Assembly: GCA_020631735.1 (NCBI GenBank)
Contig: CM036197.1
Coordinates: 40,595,880 to 40,659,879 of the forward strand
DNA: 64,000 bases
Reading direction: 5' to 3'
Source: Saccharum officinarum
Taxonomy: Eukaryota; Streptophyta; Magnoliopsida; Poales; Poaceae
In this document: positions 55,058 to 64,000 of the stretch, in pieces
Layout of the letters: each line of letters starts with the position of its first letter
Numbering within the stretch: the stretch's first letter is position 1
Made by a program: the position numbers and the translations under genes
The notes under the pieces: generated by a model
Told to the model about the DNA's origin: nothing
The model's database searches: none
Seen by the model: only the letters and a program-made list of their open reading frames with translations

Positions 55058-56570
55058 TGAAAGGACCTAATTGGCCTAGAGGGGGGTGAATAGGCCTTTT
55101 TGCAAAACCTAAAACTCACAAACTCAAATTTGCGGAAGTTAAATACCAGATCAGAAGTTCTGGTGGTCTGGATCGGAAGTTCTGGTAAGGGGGACCAGAA
55201 CTTCCGGTGCAGACCTTTAGAACTTCTGGTGCCCTAAATGAGCTACAAAATCAAAGTGAATCGAGTTGGGATTTCAGATCCAAGTGTTACCGCACCCTCC
55301 TAGAGGTTGTTGATGAGTATGTTGAACTCCTCAAGGCTTGGCACCACACCAAACTGTAGATCAGGACCTCCTACCTAAGAAGATGGGGGTAGAGAGGAAG
55401 AACAACAAGAACAATAAGAACAAAGGGTAGTCGATGCTACCGTCACAGCAAGACAAGTTATTTTTACCGAGGTTCGGCAATCCCCACTAAGGAGTTCCTA
55501 CTTCCTCGTTGTTAAGGTGACCATGAAGGTCCGACCACTAAGGTCTCCTCCCTCAAGCAACCACGAAGGCTAGCTTGAGATTTCCACTAAGGATCAAAGA
55601 GTGATACAAACACTTCGGGGTGCCCTCACAAATGAATCAATACGAGCAACCACGAAGAACGCCTAGCCGGCTAGGGTTCCAAGAACCCAAGAGAAACAAA
55701 CACAAATCAAGCAGGGCAAAACGAGGAATCCAAGTGCTCAAGTCGAAGAACAATGCTCCCACTCTTAAATCTCACGTCCCTAGCTCAAACAATTGAAGAT
55801 TGAAGCTTGGAGGCAAAGGGGGAGAGAGAGTGGGCGAGTCATAGCTTGGAGAGAGTTGGGAGAGCAAAAATGAATGTGCAAAGCTCGGGCAACGGTTAGA
55901 AATGAGGTGAGTAGCTTATATACTCGGGCTCAGATGAGCCACCGGAAGTTCTGGTGGAAGCCACCGAAACTTCCGGTCAAACAAGATCAGACCGTTGGGC
56001 TTGTCAGTCAACTTGGGTCCACCGGAACTTCCGGTCCATACCAGAACCTCCAGACGGAACCCGAAACAATTCTCTCGCACGCGAACGTGCGCGCAAACTA
56101 CACCAATAGGAAATTCTGGTGCCTGATCGGAACTTCCGGTAAGTACCGGAACTTTCAGACGGAGACCAGAACAAAATACTCGCACGCGGACGTGCGCGGG
56201 CGCCAGCGACCGGAACTTCCGGTGTAGCTCACCGGAACTTCCGGCCCAGCTCACCAGAACTTCCGGTCTAGCTCTCTATCCTACTAAGCTTCGACAAGAG
56301 CACTTTTTATCCCTATTTTGCCAACTAGATTTGTATCCCTCTTGATAATGCGGCGTTGCCTACGACTCAAATCAAAATAAATGGTGTTGAAGCCCTTGAG
56401 TCGAAGCACCTTTTGTCCATCAAAATTTAGGGTGCTATTGTTCACCAGGTATTCTTTTTCAATTCCATCAATGGACTAACACCTGTAGATTACACTTGAT
56501 AAATATGTTAGTCCCTAATTTGATTGTCATTAATTATCCAAAACCCACATCGGGGGTGAATGCACTTACA
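55058..56570 (-). repeat. 5' LTR of the minus-strand Copia element
   Basis: 1513 bp, pair of the LTR at 35938-37449. The array of ccggaacttccggt motifs at about 55938-56275 differs from the other LTR by whole-unit gains and losses (for example one unit lost near 56030 and one gained near 56145). Confidence 0.93.
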
Positions 56571-56684
56571 ATAGGGAATCTTGTGGAATCAAACTTCTCT
56601 CCTAAACAATTAAATAAGGTGATTCTGGTTTCCTATGGGTTGAAGTACAATGTGGAAAGTGCTTATGGTGCATTTGAAAACTAG

Positions 56685-57264
56685 AACAGTGGATGTACTA
56701 GTAGGGGTTCCCTAGCTTTGGAAAGGGATAGATTGCTGTGGGCAACCGTGGATTACATTCATGAAGCCATTGCTATGGGAAAATCCAATGAGGAATTAGA
56801 TGGTGTTGGTGAGTTGAAGGTGGAGTTTGTTGAAGTAGACGATGATATGAACATATACTCAAAATCGCCAAGTATTTCTGCTGCTTCTGATCGTCTGCTT
56901 ATGCTTGGTTTCTTCCTAGTGTTCTTTTTTAATGGTGAATCTGACTCTACAGGGCTGACACTCAAGGAGAAATTTTACCTTAACTTCATGTTAGAGGTGG
57001 AATATAATTCATTCCTTTCTTTTGAGTAAGACCTTGAAGGCTTGAGGCCAATCTCTAGCTATTTTACATGTGTTTGCTTTGTGTTACTGTATTCTGATTG
57101 AAAAATTTAGACCAAGAAGCCATTTCAGTGGAAAAAATAATTAATCGTTCTTCCTGAATTGTTTCAGTCATGTGGCTTCCCTCCGTATGCAACTGGAAGA
57201 GCGAATATCACGTCCATTTAGAGAAGATCCATGTGATTGCAGAGATGATGACACTCCATTCTAG
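56685..57264 (+). pseudogene. Continuation of the SRR1-like frame after TAG
   Basis: After TAG 56682-56684 the same frame stays open (LALERDRLLWATVDYIHEA, KSNEELDGVGELKVEF, DDDMNIYSKSPSIS). A likely exon at 57168-57264 follows an acceptor (gtttcag): SHVASLRMQLEERISRPF, CDCRDDDTPF then TAG. This may be the true C-terminal part of the SRR1-like gene or the linker to the RNase H-like domain. Confidence 0.5.
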
Positions 57265-58120
57265 GACCTGTTTTCCATCACCGTCTCCTAGCAATTAAAC
57301 AGACTACATGGTCGCCTCCACCCAAGGGTTGCATCAAGCTCAATTTCCATGGAATTAGCTGTTCCAAGGGTCGTCCTGCCTGCATTGGTGGCATATTCCA
57401 CAATGACAAAGGTGAGGTGCTCTCGTACTATGCTGGTCCAGTAGGAGACGTGGACCAGTTTGTGGCCACTGCCATGGCACTTGAGATGGGGCTACAAAAA
57501 ATGATTGACCTCCATGAACCAGTATTCAAGCTGATCATTGAGGGGGACAATCTTATGGTGATACGCTGGTGCAATAGAATCGCTCACCCACTTGAAAGAG
57601 CTTTTGATTCATTTTCACATAGCTATTGGTACATGGATTTGAGACCCACCGAGGCACCTGCTCCTGACGAGGTACCTGAGGAGCGCAAGTGCAACAAGGG
57701 TGAGGATGATGGTTCAAAGGATATAGACGAGGATAATGGTCGAAAGGATGTTGACGAGGAGGATGTTGGTGCATCTTCAGAGTTTGACATCCCTCCTGGA
57801 TGGGCTCAGAGAGAGTACATAGCTTGGCATGTTGAACAGTCAGCTAATTGGGTCATGATTGGTCTGGCACGTGTTGGAGCTTCCCTACCTAGGATCTTTC
57901 TACACCAATCAAGCATGTGTGACTGTGGACACGAAATGGACATGAAGAATGACAAGCCAGACGTTACATGGTAACAACTAACCTATTGAACTTGCTGATC
58001 TGTTCTGAGATCTGAGCTAGAAGTGTCTGTTCTCCTGGCTATCCTAACAATCTCATTTATTGCAGGTTCCTTCATGACTTTGTTACGGGTGATGGCATCA
58101 TTGAACGACTGAAAATTTGA
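57258..58120 (+). CDS. RNase H-like (RVT_3) domain protein or C-terminal domain
   Basis: Frame from about 57258 to the donor at 57970, intron, then exon 58066-58120 (FLHDFVTGDGIIERLKI, stop TGA 58118). TWSPPPKGCIKLNFHG, then GGIFHNDKGEVLSYYAGPV, AMALEMGLQKM and IIEGDNLMVIRWCN match the plant RNase H-like fold. The first catalytic Asp of the usual LNxDG is His here, while Glu (ALEMGL) and Asp (EGDNL) remain, so nuclease activity is doubtful. An acidic Asp/Glu-rich stretch (about 57690-57780) and DIPPGWAQREYIAWHVEQSA follow. No good start codon precedes the domain in frame (first ATG at 57417 is inside it). Together with the SRR1 frame ending just before, one base out of phase, this suggests a formerly fused gene. 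Confidence 0.55.
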
Positions 58121-58423
58121 GCCTGAGGATTCTTTAACCTGTTCATGAGGAGCCTGCTGCTGCTTCTGTTTCCTGTTGCTAATGGCTTTGCCTGTTCTGA
58201 ACAAGTGGGGTCTGTCTGTTCTAACGAAATCCTTGATCTACATGATAAGCTTTCGGTGTCTTCGATTTCCTGCTTTATATAAAAACCAAAAAGCCTGTGA
58301 ATGATCCCTAAGAATATAATTGCGTCCTTTAGTTGTTCATTTGATATGGCAGTAGTTTGTTGTGATACATGGTCCTTCTCCTATACTTCATATGTAATAA
58401 CCAGTAATATAGTTAAACGACAG

Positions 58424-60281
58424 GCTGTCCGGGGCCTTGGATCACATGCAAGAGAGGCCTTCGTCAGGGAGATCCTATTTCGCCTTACCTGTTCTTTCTA
58501 GTTGCAGAGACTCTTTAGGGTATGATTGCTAGATGCTCTGAGATCAAACACCCAACTGAAGATGGCTTACCATGTGCAGTGCTCCAATATGCGGATGACA
58601 CATTAATCATCCTTCAAGGCAACACCACTAGGGCTGCTGCACTGAAGAACATTCTTGATAATTTTGCATCTTTCTCTGGCTTACATATAAATTATAGCAA
58701 GAGCACGTTAGTGCCAATTCATATGACTGACATTATAACCCAGGAATGCGTTCAGGTTCTGGGTTGCAGGCAAGAATCCTTCCCACAGCCTTATCTGGGG
58801 CTGCCTCTGTCGGTGCACAAGCTCCCACTGTCAGCATACATGCCTTATATCCAGAAGACTGATAGATATCTTAGTACATGGCAAGCAAGCTTTCTGAACC
58901 CCATGGGTAGAGCTGTGATGGTTAACTCAGTTCTAGATTCTCAACTTGTCTACTTCATGAGCTCACTGTAGTTGCCTCCATTAGTGATTGATCAACTTGA
59001 TAGGAGAAGACGTGCCTTTCTGTGGAGTGCAGACAAAACAAGAAAATCCAAACCAGCAAACTGCCTCGTTGCATGGATCAATGTGTGCAAGCTAAGAGAT
59101 CTAGGTGGTCTGGGGATCAAGGACATGGGCACACAGAACATATGCCTGCTGCTCAAACTCATCCATAAGCTTCATCCCCCTGAATTTTCTGCATGGGCAC
59201 AATGGGTCCAGGGACGGGCCTCAATTGCAACGCTCAGTGGCGATATTCATGGTGACCACTGGCAGGTGCTTCGACAAATTTTGCCTCTGTATCAAGCTAT
59301 CACAACGGTTGCCCTCAGAGATGGAAACAACTGCTCCTTTTGGTCTGATGTTTGGACTGAAGATGAGGCCCTAGCTGACACCTACCCGGCACTCTTTAGT
59401 CATTGTACGTTCAAGGAGGCTACGGTATCCCAGATGTTGCAAACCGACCTGCAACAGACTCTGGTACCGCGCCTGTCTCAACGGGCAAGCTTGGACATGC
59501 ATCACCTACTACAGATCATCTAGGCCACCACACTTTCGCAAACACCAGACCAACGGACATCTTTATTCAGCAAGGGAGATTCAGGGCTGGACAGTGGTGC
59601 TATTTATAAACTACTGAAAGCTAAGGGCCAACCGGATGACCCCAAGGCTAAGTTCGTCTGGGACAACCATGCACCGCCCAGAGTGCAGCTTTTCATGTGG
59701 CTTCTAGTTCAGGGAAGAATCCAAGCACAATCGGTGCTACACACCAAGAGAATACTGGATGATAAAACCTGTGAGGTATGTAACGAGGCCGACGAAACAC
59801 CGACGCACATCATCAACGGCTGCCTCATTGCGACTCAGTTCTGGCAGAGGCTTCATCTACCAGAAATGCTGCAACTCACAACTGAATCCTTACATACCAT
59901 CTCAACGACTGGAGGTATACCCACTGATGAGTTCTCTGCCTTCATAGCGCTGGGTTGCTGGCACCTGTGGAAGGCCAGGAACGGAAAAGTCTTCAGACAA
60001 GAATCCACTTCTGTTGATCAGGTGCTGATAAACTGTAAGATTGCTGCAGAACAATGGAGGTTCAGACTTCCAAGAAAGAAAAAGCAAGTCGCTGACGAAT
60101 GGTGCAAGATCTTAGAAATGGCTAGAACAGGCCACGGCTGAAACGTTGGACCTTATGCTGCTTTAATCGCTTATGTAAGATTGTAACCACCTCGGTGTTT
60201 CTGTACATTATGAGGCTGTTCGGGGCCATTATAATCAAATAAATCAGGTGGGGAACGCCTCCCCCCGCTGACCGTAAAAAA
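58424..60281 (+). mobile_element. 5'-truncated L1-type LINE, 13-bp TSD agttaaacgacag
   Basis: Perfect TSD at 58411-58423 and 60282-60294. The element starts inside RT (GLRQGDPISPYLF), has YADD intact at about 58590 (QYADDTLIIL), then FPQPYLGLPLS, RRRAFLWSAD, FWSDVW and a zinc-finger-type end (CEVCNEADETPTHIINGC, LWKARNGKVF). It ends aaatcaggtggggaacgcc and a short poly(A) (60275-60281). Stops at about 58516, 58969 and 59521 inactivate it. The perfect TSD suggests a fairly recent insertion. Confidence 0.93.
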
Positions 60282-60294
60282 AGTTAAACGACAG

Positions 60295-61650
60295 TCGACA
60301 TGGACATGCTTTGCAGCGTTAACTGTGAGGTGATCTATTCGTTTGCTTGCTCTGAAGTCTGAATATGTTGCGTCTGTGCTTACATGTGTGATTGTGCTGA
60401 TGACTTTTCTGACATTCATGGAGGCCAAAGAGTAGTGTGAGCAGGCTGGTGAAATGATGTCGATCCTTCATGTTAGACGCCGCACGCCGGGATCATCGGC
60501 GCAGGCGCCAGGCGGGCGGGACGCGCCAACGCGGAGTGCGCGCAGCAAACCGCGTGTTCAAGGAATGTCTTATCAGACGCTGCCACCATCGCATTCCCAC
60601 CAGGTTGCCGCCGTGTGGTCCGTCGAGAAGACGACGAAGACATGCCGCAGCGGAGCTCCTCGAGGCTCGAGCTGATCCGCTCGTCTCTGTGGCGATTCAA
60701 AATATAGGGTCTTAAGTGTAAAATATTGTACCACAATTAATAATGGCGAAGAATATTAGGTGCTTATTTGTAAAATATTTGATCGCGATTAATCAATTAG
60801 AACATCTCCAGTGTATAGCCAAACCGAACCGTCGGGGGGGAAACAGCAGCACAGTTTGATTTGAACACTACAACACCCGAACTGAGCGTATCGATTTCTC
60901 AAATTGGATCTTGGTTTCAAGTCGAACAGAGGGAATAAATAAACAGCAAGTTCTTACTTCTATCCTTTCCTGTAGCAGCCTAGAGAGGAAACGGTTAAAG
61001 GCAAGTATTTTTCTCTTTTTTTTATTTGATTGTAGTCCTCGCTATCTGATTTCACACTGTAAGCTTCGAACCTTAGACTACCCGCAGTGGGTACTTTAAA
61101 GAGATACTCTAAAGCTTTAGAGTATGAATATAGAGTAAAAACTGTTGCGCTGTGTACTCTAAAACGATACTCTATCATTTTTCTCACTCTATATTTAGAG
61201 TAGTACAGTGTCTATAGTGGGCAGTAGCGGGCCCCACTAGCTAAATAAAGGAAAAATGCTATAACTCACAAACCAAAAATCCAAATTAAATTTCGATTGC
61301 ACCATTAAATTCGTCTCAATAAATCCTTCAAAACTAGATCACACATGGATATATTTAGATAAAGTGACAAGTGGGTCCCACAGTGGATAGAGTGGATAGA
61401 GGATGATATAGAGGATGGATGGATGCGAGAGAATTGAGTATAGAGGAGAGAATCTTACTGAGTAGGACGTATAGAGGATGAATATAGAGGTCCATGAGTA
61501 CAGATAGCCTTAGCAGCATGCGAATGCTGAAATCCATCTCAGCATCCATGGAGCTACCATAGGGACTCGTTTGTAACTTTCGGTTGCTTTCTCGACAACG
61601 AACCTCCTGCATCTGGGCTTCGACGGCGGCGCTTCAGGGCTCAGGGCTAA
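60295..61650. other. Intergenic, no gene recognised
   Basis: 60450-60680 is GC-rich without a recognisable protein. 61085-61510 has repeated actctaaa / tttagagta motifs in both orientations and gaggatgaata/agaggatgga repeats, suggesting a MITE or foldback. Its termini are unclear. Confidence 0.4.
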
Positions 61651-61893
61651 GGCCTTGTTTAGATGCACCCAAAAGTTAGAATTTTTTCACTCTTTCTCCA
61701 TCACATCAATTTTTAGCCGCTTGCATGGAGTATTAAATGTAAGTAAAAAAATAATTAATTACACATTTTAGTTGAAAATCACGAGATGAATCTTTTGAGC
61801 CTAGTTCGTCAACGATCGGACAATATTTACCAAATAAGACGAAAATGATATTATTCATCGGATTTAAAAAAAAATTGCAATCTAAACGTGGCC
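61651..61893. mobile_element. TIR MITE, TSD taa
   Basis: ggccttgtttagatgc at the left and gcaatctaaacgtggcc at the right are inverted ends of a 243-bp AT-rich element flanked by taa (61648-61650, 61894-61896). A three-base TAA duplication suggests PIF/Harbinger (Tourist-like), though this family is often left unclassified. Confidence 0.78.
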
Positions 61894-61896
61894 TAA

Positions 61897-62539
61897 GGCA
61901 AGAGTTTGCCCGTGCACCAAAACCTAATCCTCCCCTCAGACTCAGACGTTCGCTCCGGGGTCGCGCGCATGCGCGGCATTTTGTGGGGGAGCGCGCGTGG
62001 AGCCGCGGATGGGACAGCGAGCGGCGAACGACGATGTGCCTGCGTCGCGCCGACAGCGCATCCTGTTACTATCTAGCTTCTATCCGAATCGTCCCTTCCT
62101 GATTGGTGTAAGCTCGCGGCGGCGACGCAGCTCCGCGTGCAGGCATGGCTCGGAGCGCGCCCCGCCCACCACAGACAAAGCTCGATGGAATGCCGCACCC
62201 AGTGTGCTGGATGTAAGTTATCCACTAAACAAATAGTTGTTCATCCAGTAAAGCGTGAATTACTCCAACTTTTATAGTTGGTTTTTAGTGCACAATTTAT
62301 GCGGAGTAGCTACCAAGTTATCGTATGTCCTGCATCTACAGTAAACTATAGTACATTTCATCACTCCAATTTTCTGAATCATCGTAATCTAAGAGCTGGA
62401 GTAAGGAGTACGGAAGCACCCTCCATTGTAAACCCTGGCCGTGTGGTTTTGGTGCGTACTTGTCATATATAGATATATTGTGTGGTAATCAACTTCTGTA
62501 TCGACTTTCACCATCTTGGATTCACTCTCTTGTCGCCAT
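61897..62539. other. 3' flank of the ABCC gene
   Basis: GC-rich stretch at 61930-62200 without a recognised gene; AT-rich after that. It presumably contains the 3' UTR of the ABCC gene on minus near 62540. Confidence 0.4.
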
Positions 62540-63987
62540 TCAATTGTTTGCTGTTCCACTGAAGCCATGAGATCGCCGTGAGTACTCCTTTATGAGTCTG
62601 GAGAATTCAGAGCTCTCGTTCTCCAGTAATTTTGAGGGTGTGTCATATTCTATAATTCTTCCTGCTCATCACAATAATTCATTAAAGCACACATATATTA
62701 GTAATCCAGCAGCTACATCTGGTAAAAGGTAGAGAACTGGTGCTTCAATCACGTGACTTACCTTCACTGAAAACAAGAATGAGATCACTGTCAATTACGG
62801 TGTGGATTCTGTGAGCTATTGTCAATACCGTGCATTTCCCGAATTCCTCGCGGATCGTTTCTTGGATAATTGCATCAGTGGAGGAGTCAACTGAAGCAGT
62901 TGCCTCATCAAGAACAAGAACATTGCTTCGCTTTAGGAGAACCCTTCCGAGGCAAAATAACTGCCTCTGCCCAACACTCCAATTTTCCCCATTCTCGACA
63001 ACTGCAGGAAATATCTCATAATCTCAATGACAGTATCATTATGAAAGGGCTATAGTATCAACCATTGAAATTTCTATTCCTGCATCCTAAATTTTTATAT
63101 TTGGCTGTGCTCAAAAGATACATTACCTGTGGAGTCCAGTTTCTTTGGGTTTTGCCGAACTATATCACCAAGCTGGCATTTGTCCAAAATCTGTCCAAAA
63201 GAAGGAGAAAAAAATTATTCCTGATCATATGCTTGAAGAACTAAAAACCACTTTACCTTAGTCATCATGATTTTATAATAACTTTTGTATTTTTCTTTTT
63301 TACAGATTGAGTTTTGATTAAATCACAATTTTATACAAAAATTACATCAGGGTTTTAGCATTTTAGATTATGAGAGAACTCTGAGGCACTGCTTTGCATC
63401 TATAGTTCTCTAAAATAGGTGCACTTTTACATGTGTTTTTCTACTTCACCAGGAGCCACATTTAAACCGTCATAGTGCACAATCACTGGGCTTAGTGATT
63501 TAGCCATGAATGCTGTTACCAAAATTTATTCACAAAAGATATTGTCGTCCACAACCTGTTTTCTGGTGACGTGGAACATAGTGTGAGCAATAATGACTAA
63601 TGCTACAAAGATTTGGCCTCTCTATTTGACATCTTAAATAAGGGATTCCTTTATAATGGTATCTGTAGTTCATTAAATTACCTCCCACACACGATGATCA
63701 GGGTACTCATTCAGGGGATCCAGATTCCCTCTAACTGTTCCCTCAAACATTGTTGGATCCTGCGGAATGATGCTTAGTCTTCCTCTTAAATCATGCAGCC
63801 CTATTTTCAAGATGTCAACATTGTCGATTTCGATTGTTCCTCCCCTTGGTTCAACGATCCTGAAAAGTGCTTGGATAAAAGTTGACTTTCCGCCACCAGT
63901 ACGTCCTACAATCCCCACCTTCTTCCTTCCTGGAATTGTGCATGATATGTTTCTCAAAACTGATGGGAGATGCTCTGCGTATCGAAC
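62540..63987 (-). CDS. ABCC (MRP)-type ABC transporter, C-terminal exons, partial
   Basis: Exons on minus: 63682-63987, 63127-63190, 62762-63001 and 62540-62661, all with GT-AG introns and matching phases. They encode the second nucleotide-binding domain and the C-terminus: Walker [10 protein letters not shown] (plants usually have GRTGSGKS), Q-loop IIPQDP, signature SVGQRQ, Walker [14 protein letters not shown]-loop IAHR, then [22 protein letters not shown] and stop TGA at 62540-62542. ABCC proteins pump glutathione conjugates and other organic anions across the vacuolar or plasma membrane. The gene continues beyond the right edge, where the transmembrane domains and first NBD would lie. No lesions are seen in this part. 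Confidence 0.93.
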
Positions 63988-64000
63988 CTATAAAAGCAAA

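Larger units (their letters stand above)
35938..56570 (-). mobile_element. Copia SIRE/Maximus-like element, minus strand, TSD atagg, with nested insertion
   Basis: LTRs are 35938-37449 and 55058-56570, about 1.51 kb each, starting tgaaagg and ending cttaca. Exact 5-bp TSD atagg lies at 35933-35937 and 56571-56575, inside an SRR1-like exon. PBS for Met-tRNA (tggtatctgagcc on minus) is at 55043-55055. The polypurine tract aaaaagggagagtt (minus) is at 37450-37463. Gene order on minus is gag, protease, integrase, RT, RNase H, as in Copia. A second Copia element fills 38132-49016. The coding region has many stops and shifts, so it is dead. Confidence 0.95.
33168..56684 (+). pseudogene. SRR1-like gene, copy C, fullest copy, split by nested Copia elements
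   Basis: Exons 33168-33216, 33340-33399, 33514-34372, 34454-34520, 35487-35937 and 56576-56684. Exon 3 carries the first SRR1-like half (YGLGGAQYSW, PTLIFMPYADHVFF, VLLGHSFGTM) and later VHVFHFDPEIDMDHL. Exon 5 carries a second SRR1-like unit (LDLVIYGLGSFEFD, IEIYDPALSPADV, LLVNEQCQ, PTLFYVPG). After the transposon, LVESNFSPKQLNKVILVSYG continues in frame once one atagg copy is discounted. So the gene has two SRR1-like units. Visible lesions: 14 G shift the frame at 33657-33670; a 31-bp insertion at 34198-34243 and TGA at 34234; an extra T at about 35743; the 20.6-kb insertion; and TAG at 56682, after which the frame stays open to about 57029. It is most likely a pseudogene, unless some lesions are base-call errors in homopolymers. 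Confidence 0.78.

Overview
The window looks like nuclear DNA of a grass, probably a panicoid. The evidence is intron-containing plant genes with GT-AG introns and GC-rich coding exons, dense Copia (SIRE/Maximus-type) retrotransposons, L1 and RTE LINEs, a TRIM-like element, and Stowaway, hAT and other TIR MITEs. Nothing suggests bacterial DNA. Species cannot be fixed from sequence alone.

Layout. 1-6.3 kb is a transposon graveyard: an L1 fragment split by a solo Copia LTR (828-5014, TSD cggct), which is itself split by a second solo LTR (2272-4482, TSD cccgt), followed by a Copia RT/RNase H fragment. 7.46-14.35 kb is a four-exon gene for a small DnaJ-type zinc-finger protein. Its first intron is about 6 kb because of an antisense L1 that carries an RTE element. 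15.0-19.6 kb is a block with an F-box fragment, a hAT MITE, the 5' part of an SRR1-like gene and the 3' (RAWUL) part of a RING1-like gene. 20.3-22.8 kb holds a TRIM-like element, degenerate repeats and a (TA)n tract. 23.07-24.32 kb is an intact single-exon U-box E3 ligase gene (minus). 27.59-28.36 kb is the 3' half of an ALG2-like mannosyltransferase gene (minus), cut where a second, about 99% identical copy of the 15.0-19.6 kb block begins (28361-32960). That copy runs directly into a third copy of the SRR1 5' region (32964-34046), which continues into the fuller SRR1-like gene. The last visible SRR1 exon is split by a 20.6-kb nested transposon: a minus-strand Copia element (35938-56570, TSD atagg) containing a plus-strand Copia element (38132-49016, TSD aagtt). 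After the nest come the SRR1 end, an RNase H-like domain (57.26-58.12 kb), a 5'-truncated L1 with a perfect 13-bp TSD (58424-60281), a TAA-flanked MITE, and the 3' end of an ABCC transporter gene (minus, running off the right edge).

Genes that look intact are the DnaJ-type gene, the U-box gene and the visible part of the ABCC gene. The SRR1-like, RING1-like and ALG2-like genes are partial or broken.

Points most worth a second look: (1) U3 regions of several related Copia LTRs all carry a dense array of short inverted motifs just upstream of the TATA box, but each family uses a different motif; (2) six very small insertions, each an oligo(A/T) stretch between 11-18-bp direct repeats, that look like near-empty target-primed reverse-transcription events; (3) the SRR1/RING1 chimera and its duplication.
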